11,357 bases of DNA, taken from the NCBI GenBank assembly GCA_004298675.1, contig SCRI01000071.1, forward strand, positions 1 to 11,357. Reading direction: 5' to 3'. Below the pieces are notes generated by a model. The model saw only the letters and a list, made by a program, of their open reading frames with translations. It was not told the origin of the DNA and searched no databases. The stretch is from a bacterium. GTDB lineage: Bacteria > Vulcanimicrobiota > Vulcanimicrobiia > Vulcanimicrobiales > SCRA01. Positions 1-6,960 of the stretch are shown here, piece by piece (the stretch's first letter is position 1; every line of letters begins with the position of its first letter). Both the position numbers and the translations under genes were made by a program.

Positions 1-2
1 CC

Positions 3-596
3 TCGATGACCGGCTTCACCTACATGAACGCCGTCAGCGGAGCGATGACCTACTACACCTCCGTGGGCGGGTACTTCAGCTCCACCGCAGCCGAGAATGC
101 CGTGGCCTCCAACGGCCTGGTCCGCCAGAGCCGGCTTCAGGCCACCCAGCCGGTGCTCTACAATCTCTACGGTGAGATTACGTGGCTGGTGCCCGTGGTC
201 GCGGACACCGGCAAGTTCCAGACGCTGGCGCTCGTGGAGGCGCGTAACGGTCACGTGGTGGTAGGGAATCCCGCCGGCGCTCTGCCGGTGCAGGACGCGC
301 TCGCACAGTACCAGTCGTGGGTCGGTGGCCTGGCCCCACAGAGCGCACAGCACGGGGGCGAGGCCGGCGTGATCGACCGTCTGGGCCGCAGCGGCAACGC
401 GTTGATCTTCACGCTGCGCGGCCGCGCCGGCGTCTACGTCATCAACGATCCCTCGCACCCCGGCGAGGTCCTCGCGCGTCCGGGCGACAGCGTGCGCGTC
501 GAGAGCGGCCCCGCCGGTCCCGAGGGCGAGCGCATCGTCACGACGTTCGAGAACGCCAGCCTCACTCGCCATTCGCCGGCTCCGGCGAAGCGCTAG
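3..596 (+). CDS. Partial hypothetical protein, C-terminal part
   Basis: An open frame enters from the left edge and ends at TAG 594-596, giving at least 197 residues; the true start is outside the window because the frame is already open before the first ATG at 6. I do not recognise the family. The early part is rich in Tyr, Ser and Gly (MTYYTSVGGYFSS). A segment around LYNLYGEITWLVPVV and ALVEARNGHVVVG reads like alternating beta strands. The last third (GVIDRLGRSG, FTLRGRAGVYVIN, PGDSVRVE) resembles a small beta-barrel or OB-like fold ending in a Ser/Pro/Lys tail. No membrane segment or cysteine is visible in this part. It lies more than 1.7 kb from the cas operon, with decayed genes between, so I see no link to CRISPR. 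Coding looks real (long frame, strong third-position GC), but function is unknown. Confidence 0.6.
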   Translation, partial: SMTGFTYMNAVSGAMTYYTSVGGYFSSTAAENAVASNGLVRQSRLQATQPVLYNLYGEITWLVPVVADTGKFQTLALVEARNGHVVVGNPAGALPVQDALAQYQSWVGGLAPQSAQHGGEAGVIDRLGRSGNALIFTLRGRAGVYVINDPSHPGEVLARPGDSVRVESGPAGPEGERIVTTFENASLTRHSPAPAKR

Positions 597-699
597 CCGG
601 CGCCGCAGGCGCAACCATAGGATCGTTCCGTCGGTGGTTGAAATGATCATCACCCTCTAGTTCACGCGCGCCGCGCGGCCGTCAACCCCCGCAAGCGCC

Positions 700-858
700 G
701 TGCCACACTCCTGGCGCGCGCGCGGCGTCATCGCGAGCCTCGCAATCAGCGCCACGCCCAACCTGATCCCCGGCATCACCGCTAGTGTGCCGATCACGGT
801 GACGGCGAAGGACGCGGCCGGCTACACCATCGTCGGTACCCACACCACACCCCTCGCC
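700..858 (+). pseudogene. Remnant of a secreted beta-rich domain protein
   Basis: A short frame (GTG at 700) contains a stretch around ASVPITVTAKDAAGYTIVG, followed by THTTPL. This looks like the bacterial Ig-like/beta-sandwich segments of exported proteins, in which 'vTv.A.DadGntIvG' is common. There is no signal peptide, no good ribosome binding site, and the similarity stops near 850, exactly where an unrelated sedolisin-like sequence begins in another frame. I read it as a fragment left after a deletion rather than a working 61-residue gene. Family assignment is from memory of similar sequences and is tentative. Confidence 0.35.
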
Positions 859-859
859 G

Positions 860-1102
860 CCGTGCGATGTGCAGAATGCCTATAGCCTGGCCTCGGCCGT
901 CACCGCCGGCACCGGCAAGACGATCGCCATCGTCGATGCCTACGACGATCCCAATGCCGAAAGCGACCTCGCGGTCTACCGCGCGAAGTTCAATCTGCCG
1001 CCCTGCACCACGGCCAACGGCTGCTTCACGAAGGTGGATCAGAACGGCGGCAAGGCCTACCCCGCCCCCGATCCCACCGGTAATTGGGAGGGCGAGGAGT
1101 AG
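860..1102 (+). pseudogene. Truncated S53 sedolisin (serine-carboxyl peptidase) fragment
   Basis: The frame reads PCDVQNAYSLASA, then GKTIAIVDAYDDPNAESDLA, then YRAKFNLPPCTTANGCFTKV and NWEGEE before TAG at 1100-1102. This is the characteristic start of the catalytic domain of secreted S53 peptidases (kumamolisin/pseudomonalisin type): 'D.q.AY.l', 'IAIVDAYDDPNAESDL' and 'CTTANGCF'. Intact members run for several hundred residues, with a Glu-Asp pair just after this point and a catalytic Ser near the C-terminus. Here the protein ends around the expected catalytic Glu (WEGE), and the propeptide, Asp and Ser regions are absent. A GTG at 869 could start a 77-residue product, but it would be inactive. 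The 5' side abuts an unrelated domain remnant. I am confident of the homology and of the decay. Confidence 0.75.
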
Positions 1103-1123
1103 CGGCGCGCCGCAACACCCGCG

Positions 1124-1155
1124 AAGGGTGAGGCCCCATTCGGAGCCTCACCCTT
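1124..1155 (+). terminator. Hairpin after the sedolisin remnant, possible terminator
   Basis: A perfect 11-base inverted repeat (AAGGGTGAGGC at 1124-1134 and GCCTCACCCTT at 1145-1155) encloses a 10-base loop. It lies 22 bases after the stop of the sedolisin remnant. A terminator from the former gene is the likeliest reading. The 3' side has only TT and then GACC, so a classical U-tract is missing and efficiency is uncertain. Confidence 0.5.
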
Positions 1156-1178
1156 GACCAGGGTGCACCGCGATCCGG

Positions 1179-1200
1179 TTGTGCCAAACTGTTGGCACGA
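1179..1200 (-). terminator. Second hairpin, downstream of the toxin gene
   Basis: GTGCCAA (1181-1187) and TTGGCAC (1192-1198) pair perfectly around an ACTG loop, with a further wobble pair and an A-T pair outside. It lies about 77 bases beyond the stop of the minus-strand toxin gene, so it may end that transcript. No T-run follows on the minus strand; an operator or a remnant is also possible. Confidence 0.3.
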
Positions 1201-1276
1201 AACGGAGTTAGCATACTAGCAGATTCGCCTCAGAACAAGATGGTGCGTTATGCGAAGCGAGTGGCGAGAACGCGTA

Positions 1277-1663
1277 TCAGGTGGAAGACCACCGCGGTCT
1301 TCGAAGATGGTTGAGGATTACAATTTCCCCCGCCACACCGTCAGGGTAGCAATCCGCGATGCGATCGATCGCCATTGCGATCTCTTCCCAGCTCATGTCT
1401 CGTCCATCGCCGTCGTAATGAACGAAGAGCATCCCGTCGTGGCCACCGTCGCCTTCATGCAACGTGAGGAAATCGCTGCAGTCCGAAGTCAGTATTACGC
1501 GGTGCTCTCGTTTTGCAAGTGTAAACACCTCAATGTCGGTCGCCCCGCTGCCAAGATACTCGCGCGATGTTACGACATCGTGGCCAGCTCGCTGCAGCCG
1601 ACGGACGAGAAACGGCGTGGCCAGGCACTCATCAACGAGCAGACGTCGCGGCCGCGAGCTCAA
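1277..1663 (-). CDS. DUF5615 (Mut7-C/PIN-like) toxin of a toxin-antitoxin pair
   Basis: Predicted 128-residue PIN-like ribonuclease-fold protein, the probable toxin. The N-terminus RRLLVDECLA (acidic D11, E12) followed by RRLQRAGHDVV is typical of DUF5615/Mut7-C proteins, which begin 'LLvDE.L...l...L...GHdv'. Next come ATDIEVFTLAKRE (D43) and VILTSDCSDFLTL (D61, D64), matching the family's 'iltkD.DF' motif. These acidic residues would form the metal site; the enzymatic role is inferred from the fold family. The frame is open upstream to 1738, but I prefer the TTG at 1661-1663: it puts the conserved LLVDE about 8 residues in, and a GGAGG lies 12 bases upstream inside the antitoxin gene. The gene then overlaps the antitoxin end by 32 bases, as expected for a co-translated pair. 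The exact start is uncertain; the family call is good. Confidence 0.75.
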   Translation of the reverse strand: MSSRPRRLLVDECLATPFLVRRLQRAGHDVVTSREYLGSGATDIEVFTLAKREHRVILTSDCSDFLTLHEGDGGHDGMLFVHYDGDGRDMSWEEIAMAIDRIADCYPDGVAGEIVILNHLRRPRWSST

Positions 1664-2129
1664 AGCCGCGCCGCTCCTCCGCAGCTTCGGCCGCAAGAAG
1701 ACCTGCGAAACGCTCCGCGTAGTCCACGGCTTCGACAACTGCCTCGAACGGAAGATCGAACTCGCGCGCTGCAGCCGCCTCGTCCAAGGCGTTGGCTCGC
1801 ATTTGAGCCACGAGTTGCCCGACCGTGAGACGGCGGCCCTTCAGCGATAGCTGCCTCCGCCACGAGTGGGGACGCCGGACCAAGTACCGGTACTGCCGCT
1901 CCGGGGCCACGGCGTTCGTCAGTTCCGGTGCCGCGTCGGCAAAGCGCGGCTCGTCCGCCGGCACGGCGGCGATCGTGAAGCCGTTCTCGATAGCGTCGGC
2001 AAGCCGGGCAAGCAGGGCAAACGCTCGTCTTCCGATCTCGGCGTCGGTGTGCCCAAGGCCCCGGATCCGTTCGAAGGCGCTCAGTTCGGTGGCGCCGAGC
2101 TCGATTTGGATTCGCTTGCGTATTGTCAC
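1632..2129 (-). CDS. DUF433-like antitoxin paired with the DUF5615 toxin
   Basis: A 165-residue protein immediately upstream of, and overlapping, the toxin gene. Residues about 98-143 (KGRRLTVGQLVAQM, LDEAAAAREFDLP, FEAVVEAVDYAERF) follow the DUF433 pattern 'gRrltv..v...m...g.s.eeaA..ydLp...v..al.Y'. This is a small helical DNA-binding domain found in antitoxins of PIN-like toxins. The N-terminal part (RKRIQIELGATELSAFERIRGLGHTDAEIGRRAF) is helical and may be a second DNA-binding or dimerisation element. A GTG at 2127-2129 is the chosen start. The frame stays open to 2315, but the upstream residues are unlike a protein of this family and would run through the divergent promoters. The start is unusual: GGAGG directly abuts the GTG, while a TACAAT lies 6 bases upstream, suggesting a leaderless mRNA. 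Expected role: neutralise the toxin and repress its own promoter. Confidence 0.7.
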   Translation of the reverse strand: MTIRKRIQIELGATELSAFERIRGLGHTDAEIGRRAFALLARLADAIENGFTIAAVPADEPRFADAAPELTNAVAPERQYRYLVRRPHSWRRQLSLKGRRLTVGQLVAQMRANALDEAAAAREFDLPFEAVVEAVDYAERFAGLLAAEAAEERRGFELAAATSAR

Positions 2130-2135
2130 CCTCCA

Positions 2136-2141
2136 ATTGTA
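2136..2141 (-). promoter_or_regulatory. -10 element for a leaderless antitoxin mRNA
   Basis: On the minus strand TACAAT (one mismatch to TATAAT) ends 6 bases before the GTG start of the antitoxin gene. Transcription from it would begin at or next to the start codon, as in leaderless genes. A TTGACA lies farther upstream, but at 27 bases it is too distant to serve as a normal -35. Confidence 0.4.
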
Positions 2142-2203
2142 CTCAAAATGGCGTGAATTCGGCCTTGTTGTCAATATACGCGTGCTTCGCACATATTCAA
2201 CAG

Positions 2204-2233
2204 TTGACTTTCCTCTATCCTCAATGCTATGCT
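2204..2233 (+). promoter_or_regulatory. Sigma-70-like promoter of the cas operon
   Basis: TTGACT (2204-2209) and TATGCT (2228-2233) are separated by 18 bases, each close to consensus for -35 and -10. Transcription would start near 2240, leaving a leader of about 137 bases before the cas3 ATG. It lies in the only sizeable gap upstream of the cas genes and diverges from the antitoxin promoter. Predicted by eye only. Confidence 0.4.
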
Positions 2234-2271
2234 CGCCGGAGGCTCGGCTCCCTTGAAGCAATATATGCGCC

Positions 2272-2299
2272 GCTCGCTTCGTATGCGAAGCAACCGAGC
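2272..2299 (+). other. Hairpin in the cas3 leader
   Basis: GCTTCG (2276-2281) and CGAAGC (2286-2291) form a perfect 6-bp stem with a TATG loop. An outer GCTC/GAGC pair (2272-2275, 2296-2299) extends it across a one-sided AACC bulge. It would sit in the 5' untranslated RNA of the cas operon. A role in regulation or RNA stability is possible, but the structure is short and could be chance. Confidence 0.3.
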
Positions 2300-2377
2300 A
2301 TCTCCGCGGCGGCAACGTCGCGGCCCCAATATCTATCCCAGATACTCCGCAACCCGCAAGGAGGCGGAACTCAAGAA

Positions 2378-4753
2378 ATGAGCGCTCTCGACAACTATAA
2401 CGAATTCTTCCGTATCGCGACGGGCGGAGCCGAGCCGTACCCGTACCAACGGCGCCTCGCAGAGCAGCACGTGGACTTCGTCCGCGTGCAGACCGGACTC
2501 GGGAAGACCGAGGCGCTTGTTCTTGGTTGGCTCTGGCGCCGGCTCCGCGGCGAGGCCGCGCCGCGAAAGCTCGTGTATGTCCTGCCCATGCGCTCGCTAG
2601 TCGAGCAGACTCGCAGCCGAGTTCAGGATTGCATCGGCCGCCTCGCCGCCGCGGGCATCGACGATCTCCCTAAGGTCGAAATCGTCATGGGCGGCGACAT
2701 TGGTGAAGAGTGGTACGAGAACCCCGAAGGAATGTGGGTCGTCATCGGCACTCAAGACGCGCTGCTGTCACGTGCTCTCAACCGCGGATACGCCATGTCG
2801 CGCTTCCAATGGCCGATGACCTTCGGCGCGATCAACAACGACGCACAGTGGGTCATCGATGAGGTCCAGCTTCAGGGCATTGGCGCTGTCACCGCGACGC
2901 AGCTCCAGAGCTTCCGCGAGCGCTTCGGAACGTATGGCGAAACGCGGACGACGCTTGCCTCCGCAACCCTCGATACGTCGTGGTTCGAGAGCGCGGACTA
3001 CTCCCTTGACGGGCGCATCACCGTCTGCCTGAGCGAAGACGATCTTGCAAACGCCAACGTGCAACGCATCACCAATGCGCCGAAGACCCTTGAGCGGCTC
3101 GAAACCTCCTCGGAATCCGATATCGCTAGCGCCGTGCTCGAGAAGCATCGCCCCGGAACCCAGACGCTCGTCGTCGTCAACACGGTAACGCGCGCGAAGG
3201 AGATCTGTCGCCGCCTACAGCGAGCAGCGCCACGTGCAGATGTCATGCTGCTCCATTCGCGGTTTAGGCCAGAAGATCGGATCACGCACGCCAATAAACT
3301 GAGCCAGCCGATCGACCAGAGCGGGCCTGGCCGCATCGTCGTCGCAACGCAAGTCATCGAGGCCGGTATCGATATCACCTCAGCAATACTGTTTACCGAA
3401 GCAGCGCCGTGGTCGTCCGTGGTGCAGCGGCTTGGCCGCTGCAATCGCCGCGGTGTGGACCACGACGCGCGCGTTATCTGGATCGACACCGGTGCACCGA
3501 CGGCGAAGAGTAGCCAGCCGTACGCATTGGAGGAGATCCAACAAGCGCGAACGATGCTGGAGACACTGGTCGGCCAGGACCTCGCACCGGCAAAGCTCCC
3601 TGCTTTGTCTATCGATCGCGGCCGCGGCCTCGTGTTGCGTCCACCCGACCTCCTCGACCTCTTCGATACCTCTCCCGATCTCGCTGGTCACGATATTGAC
3701 GTCTCGCCTTACATACGGGATGCCGATGATTTCACCGTCTCTATATTTTGGCGCGACCAGCCACCCACCAGTGATGCGCCTCCGCGGCGAGAGGAGCTCT
3801 GCCCAGCCACTGTTGGTGACTTGAAGAAGGTACTGGACGAGCTGCGAGCCGCAGGCCACAACGACGGTATTCGCATTGCAGACCAGTTCGCGCGTGCCCA
3901 TGCCGAGTGGGTACCGTTGACGCCCGAAGCGGTGCGGCCAGGGCTCCTAGTCTGGCTTCACGTTAGCGTTGGCCGATATGATAGCGAACTCGGCTTCGAT
4001 CTCGTGACCAAGGCGCGCGTGAATCCGATTGAGCCCAAAGAAGCTGCTCCGGCGTTCCACCAAACATGTGACTCGATCGATGGCGATCAGGAAAGCGAGA
4101 TCGGCGTCGCCCAGACGATCACCGAGCACGGGCAGTGGACGCGAGAAGAAGCGGCCGCCATCGTCGAACAGCTTTCATTGAGCGAGCATGACACGGAAGC
4201 CGTCGCGCGCGCGGCGCTGTGGCACGACGTGGGAAAAGCTCACCCGGTCTTCCAGCGCACGATGCGTGCCAGCATGCCGGATGCGGACCAGGACAAGCTA
4301 TGGGCGAAATCGGTTGCGCGCGGTGCTCGTCACGAGCGCAAGGGCTTCCGGCACGAGCTACCAGGCGCACTAGCCTACCTCGCTGCCTACGGGAGCGCGA
4401 ACGGCTCGAGTCTCATTGCGTACCTCATCGCATCGCACCACGGCAAGCTTCGCGTTGCGCCGACGCCGCTCCCGTACGAGCGGCAAGGTCATACGCAATA
4501 TCTTCTCGGCAATCGCGACGGGGACCGCGTGCCTGCCGTCTCGTTGTCCAACGGTGAGTCATCACCGGAGATCGACGTTTCTCTCGCAGCGTTTCGGGTC
4601 GGTACCGAAGATGGATCCTCGACGTGGGTCGACCGTGTTATGGGTTTGCGAGACGACGTTGCGTACGGACCATTCAAACTCGCTTATCTGGAATTACTCG
4701 TGCGAGTAGCCGACTGGCGTGCGAGCCGCAGAGCGGCAAAGGTTCGCCCATGA
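2378..4753 (+). CDS. cas3: Cas3 helicase-nuclease, type I-G, C-terminal HD domain
   Basis: A 791-residue Cas3, which unwinds and degrades DNA recognised by the surveillance complex. The helicase comes first: a Q-like YPYQRRLA (21-28), Walker A QTGLGKTE (38-45), motif II DEVQ (161-164; DExQ rather than the commoner DExH), SAT (195-197), VVATQVIEAGIDI (321-333) and QRLGRCNRRG (350-359). The HD nuclease is at the C-terminus: H584, WHDVGK with H616-D617, H659, HH 687-688, and a late Asp in RVADW (D779). This helicase-then-HD order is typical of I-G Cas3 and opposite to most type I systems. The start at 2378 puts YPYQ and Walker A at the usual distance from the N-terminus. The frame is open to 2123, but those residues look non-coding. 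An AAGGAGG at 2358-2364 is 13 bases away, longer than ideal. Its stop overlaps the next gene (ATGA). All catalytic motifs look intact. Confidence 0.95.
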   Translation: MSALDNYNEFFRIATGGAEPYPYQRRLAEQHVDFVRVQTGLGKTEALVLGWLWRRLRGEAAPRKLVYVLPMRSLVEQTRSRVQDCIGRLAAAGIDDLPKVEIVMGGDIGEEWYENPEGMWVVIGTQDALLSRALNRGYAMSRFQWPMTFGAINNDAQWVIDEVQLQGIGAVTATQLQSFRERFGTYGETRTTLASATLDTSWFESADYSLDGRITVCLSEDDLANANVQRITNAPKTLERLETSSESDIASAVLEKHRPGTQTLVVVNTVTRAKEICRRLQRAAPRADVMLLHSRFRPEDRITHANKLSQPIDQSGPGRIVVATQVIEAGIDITSAILFTEAAPWSSVVQRLGRCNRRGVDHDARVIWIDTGAPTAKSSQPYALEEIQQARTMLETLVGQDLAPAKLPALSIDRGRGLVLRPPDLLDLFDTSPDLAGHDIDVSPYIRDADDFTVSIFWRDQPPTSDAPPRREELCPATVGDLKKVLDELRAAGHNDGIRIADQFARAHAEWVPLTPEAVRPGLLVWLHVSVGRYDSELGFDLVTKARVNPIEPKEAAPAFHQTCDSIDGDQESEIGVAQTITEHGQWTREEAAAIVEQLSLSEHDTEAVARAALWHDVGKAHPVFQRTMRASMPDADQDKLWAKSVARGARHERKGFRHELPGALAYLAAYGSANGSSLIAYLIASHHGKLRVAPTPLPYERQGHTQYLLGNRDGDRVPAVSLSNGESSPEIDVSLAAFRVGTEDGSSTWVDRVMGLRDDVAYGPFKLAYLELLVRVADWRASRRAAKVRP

Positions 4754-6954
4754 ATGAGATGGTTTTGCCGGGCTGTCGGAATGATAGCCTTCTGGGTTAC
4801 CTCAAAGCACTTGGCCTCCTTCGCGTCTTTAGCACGCAGGCGGACCAGGCTGTACGAGCATCATGGCGGGATGCCACGTTGGTACTGCACACCGCGCAGA
4901 GCAACAGTGACGTAGCAACGTTCTTGCTTGAAGCCTATGCTCCGACGCCGGTGGTAAACCCATGGAATAACGGAGCCGGCTTCGATGGCAAGGCAGATGC
5001 GGCAACGCAGATCATCGATACGATACGGAAGACGAAGTCGCCACGTTGGGCCGCCTACCGGAGTATTGTGGAGCTCATTACGGAGCGCTACGTCAAGACC
5101 GGGCGGCGTCAGGCATTCATAGCCGAAAAGAAGAAGGAAGAGTTTCTACGCGATTTACGGCAGCACTATCCCGAAGAAGGCCTTGCGTGGCTGGACGTAG
5201 CCGTCGTCATCGCTGCCGATCGAGTCGTGTATCCGTACCTGCTCGGCAGCGGCGGAAACGACGGCCGGCTAGACTTTGCGGTAAACTTCGCGGCGCGCGC
5301 CCTTGAGGTTATCGGTGATGAGCCACTCAAGGAGTCTTCGAGTCTCCTAGCCGACGCACTTTACGAAACGTCGACGGCGCAGCTGAAGCAGAGCGCGATC
5401 GGCCAGTTTAGCCCGCGCTACGCAAGCGGACCAAATGCAACCAGCGGCTTTGACGCCGAATCCCTGGTAAACCCGTGGGACTTCGTGTTGATGATCGAGG
5501 GCGCGATGATGTTCTCCGGCGCGTTGGTAAAGCGCATCGAAAGCGACGGAAATTCTTCGGACGGGCGCAGCCGGTCCACTCAGTTCGCATTTCCCTTCGC
5601 CTTCCGGTCAGCAGGCGGATATGGCGCTTCCAGTACCGAGGAGGGCACGCGCGGCGAGGTGTGGTTGCCAATCTGGAATGGCCGTGCCAGCCTGCAGGCG
5701 CTGCGAGATCTCTTCCGCAAAGCGCGGGCGGATATCGTGCCAGGGAACGGCTCGCAGGTACGAGCCGCGGCGTCGGCCTCCGAAGCGGCAGTAGCGGCAC
5801 TGACCGCTGGAATCAGTACTGGGGTTGGAAGGCTGCAACGGGTCGCGTTCGTCCAGCGTAACGGTCTGGCGTATGCCGCAACGGTGGCGGGCACGGTGTC
5901 TGCACCAGAGCACGGAGATGAGCTTACGGCGCTGATTACGGGATCGATCGCGCATTGGGTTGAAGGGATGCGCAAAGGCGATGCTGCAAAGGGCGGTGCG
6001 GTTGCAGAGGCCTTGAGGCAGTTCGATACGCTTCTCTTTGAATATGCCGCGGCCCCCGAAGAGCGGAATAAGCACGCAGGGCAAGAGCTCCTAGCCGGCC
6101 TCGCAGCGCTCGATGTTGCGCTCTCGCGCAAACAGCCGGGGTGGCCGCCTCCACTACGGTACCTCAACGCCGCAGCTATCAATACCCTTGATGACGGATC
6201 GTGGGAGCACAACGTTGCCGCTGCCCTGGCTTCCCTGGGTGGTAGTGACCGGGCCAAGCGCCTTCGCCTACAGCTCGAGCACGTGAAGGCGGATGAGTCG
6301 GGTTTACGGCTGGTCTACGACCGGACTATCCAGCCCGCCACGCTCTCTGCTCCAACTCTCGCAAAGTCACTCGCGCAGATCGCGGCGGTTCGCGCCAGGC
6401 GTGCAGCGGAGCCGAAGGGCAGGGTCTGGTGGACTGCGGCGCGCGGGGCTGCAGTCAAAGACGTCGCGGCCATGCTGCAATTCGATCGCGATAATAAGAG
6501 ACATCAGCGTTGTTGGGATCGGCTCGCAAACCTGATTCTCGCTTACGCCATTGTTGAACCGTCGGCGCGCTTTGCCGGCACAGACGGCGACGACGATGAG
6601 CCGGCGCAGCCGGCGATCCCGGGCCCCTATGCAGTGATGAAGCTGATCCTCGATCATCCGCGAGCCCGTGACGAGAGAATTCTCGCCCTGCTCGCGGCCG
6701 GCCATCCAGAACGAGCATTGGATCTGGCCGCCCGCCGCGCTCGTACAATCGGCGGCCTACGTGGACGGTGGCGCGACGTTGATGGTGCGATCATTAGTGA
6801 CCCGCAGTGGTATGCGGCGGCGCTTTTGGTGCCGATTGCGCGGGGATGGAAGGAGTATCGCCGGCTATTGTGCGCAGCCATGACTCACAAGGGTGAAGAA
6901 CATGTGTATGAGGATTATAAACAACTCGTAAATTCCGGGGACGCAAAGGAGTAA
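4750..6954 (+). CDS. csx17: Cas8u2 (Csx17) large subunit, type I-G
   Basis: A 734-residue protein of the Csx17 family, the signature large subunit of type I-G, thought to act in target or PAM recognition within the surveillance complex. Recognisable motifs: LPGCRNDSLLGYLKALGLLRV (6-26), NPWNNGAGFDGK (70-81), LLGSGGNDGRLDFAVNF (164-180), NPWDFVLMIEGAMMFSGAL (241-259), and RLQRVAFVQRNGLAYAAT (361-378). These are the conserved blocks of the family, in order. The chosen ATG overlaps the cas3 stop (ATGA) and has AAAGG 7 bases upstream, so translation is probably coupled; the frame opens earlier, inside cas3, but that part duplicates cas3 codons. The second half is Ala/Arg/Leu-rich and helical, with an acidic loop TDGDDDEPAQP near residues 617-627. 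The end carries the ribosome binding site of cas7. Length and motifs suggest a working gene. Confidence 0.92.
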   Translation: MNEMVLPGCRNDSLLGYLKALGLLRVFSTQADQAVRASWRDATLVLHTAQSNSDVATFLLEAYAPTPVVNPWNNGAGFDGKADAATQIIDTIRKTKSPRWAAYRSIVELITERYVKTGRRQAFIAEKKKEEFLRDLRQHYPEEGLAWLDVAVVIAADRVVYPYLLGSGGNDGRLDFAVNFAARALEVIGDEPLKESSSLLADALYETSTAQLKQSAIGQFSPRYASGPNATSGFDAESLVNPWDFVLMIEGAMMFSGALVKRIESDGNSSDGRSRSTQFAFPFAFRSAGGYGASSTEEGTRGEVWLPIWNGRASLQALRDLFRKARADIVPGNGSQVRAAASASEAAVAALTAGISTGVGRLQRVAFVQRNGLAYAATVAGTVSAPEHGDELTALITGSIAHWVEGMRKGDAAKGGAVAEALRQFDTLLFEYAAAPEERNKHAGQELLAGLAALDVALSRKQPGWPPPLRYLNAAAINTLDDGSWEHNVAAALASLGGSDRAKRLRLQLEHVKADESGLRLVYDRTIQPATLSAPTLAKSLAQIAAVRARRAAEPKGRVWWTAARGAAVKDVAAMLQFDRDNKRHQRCWDRLANLILAYAIVEPSARFAGTDGDDDEPAQPAIPGPYAVMKLILDHPRARDERILALLAAGHPERALDLAARRARTIGGLRGRWRDVDGAIISDPQWYAAALLVPIARGWKEYRRLLCAAMTHKGEEHVYEDYKQLVNSGDAKE

Positions 6955-6960
6955 AAGATT

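Noticed and set aside
2141-2175. TTGACA paired with TACAAT as a full sigma-70 promoter for the antitoxin
   Set aside because: The spacing is 27 bases, too long for a normal -35/-10 pair; only the -10 is retained.
1249-2291. Shared TATGCGAAGC at about 1249 and 2282
   Set aside because: A 10-base match is expected many times by chance in a window of this size and its surroundings are different.
2130-2315. Longer antitoxin starting at 2315
   Set aside because: The extra 62 residues run across the cas promoter and leader and look non-coding; the conserved part starts after the GTG at 2129.
2123-2377. Upstream in-frame extension of cas3 by 85 codons
   Set aside because: It covers the divergent promoter region, its residues do not resemble Cas3, and the ATG at 2378 places the helicase motifs at the usual distance.
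5580-6257. Long minus-strand open frame opposite csx17 (225 codons)
   Set aside because: It is a GC-driven shadow of the well supported csx17 gene; its composition is Ala/Arg/Ser-rich with no recognisable domain.
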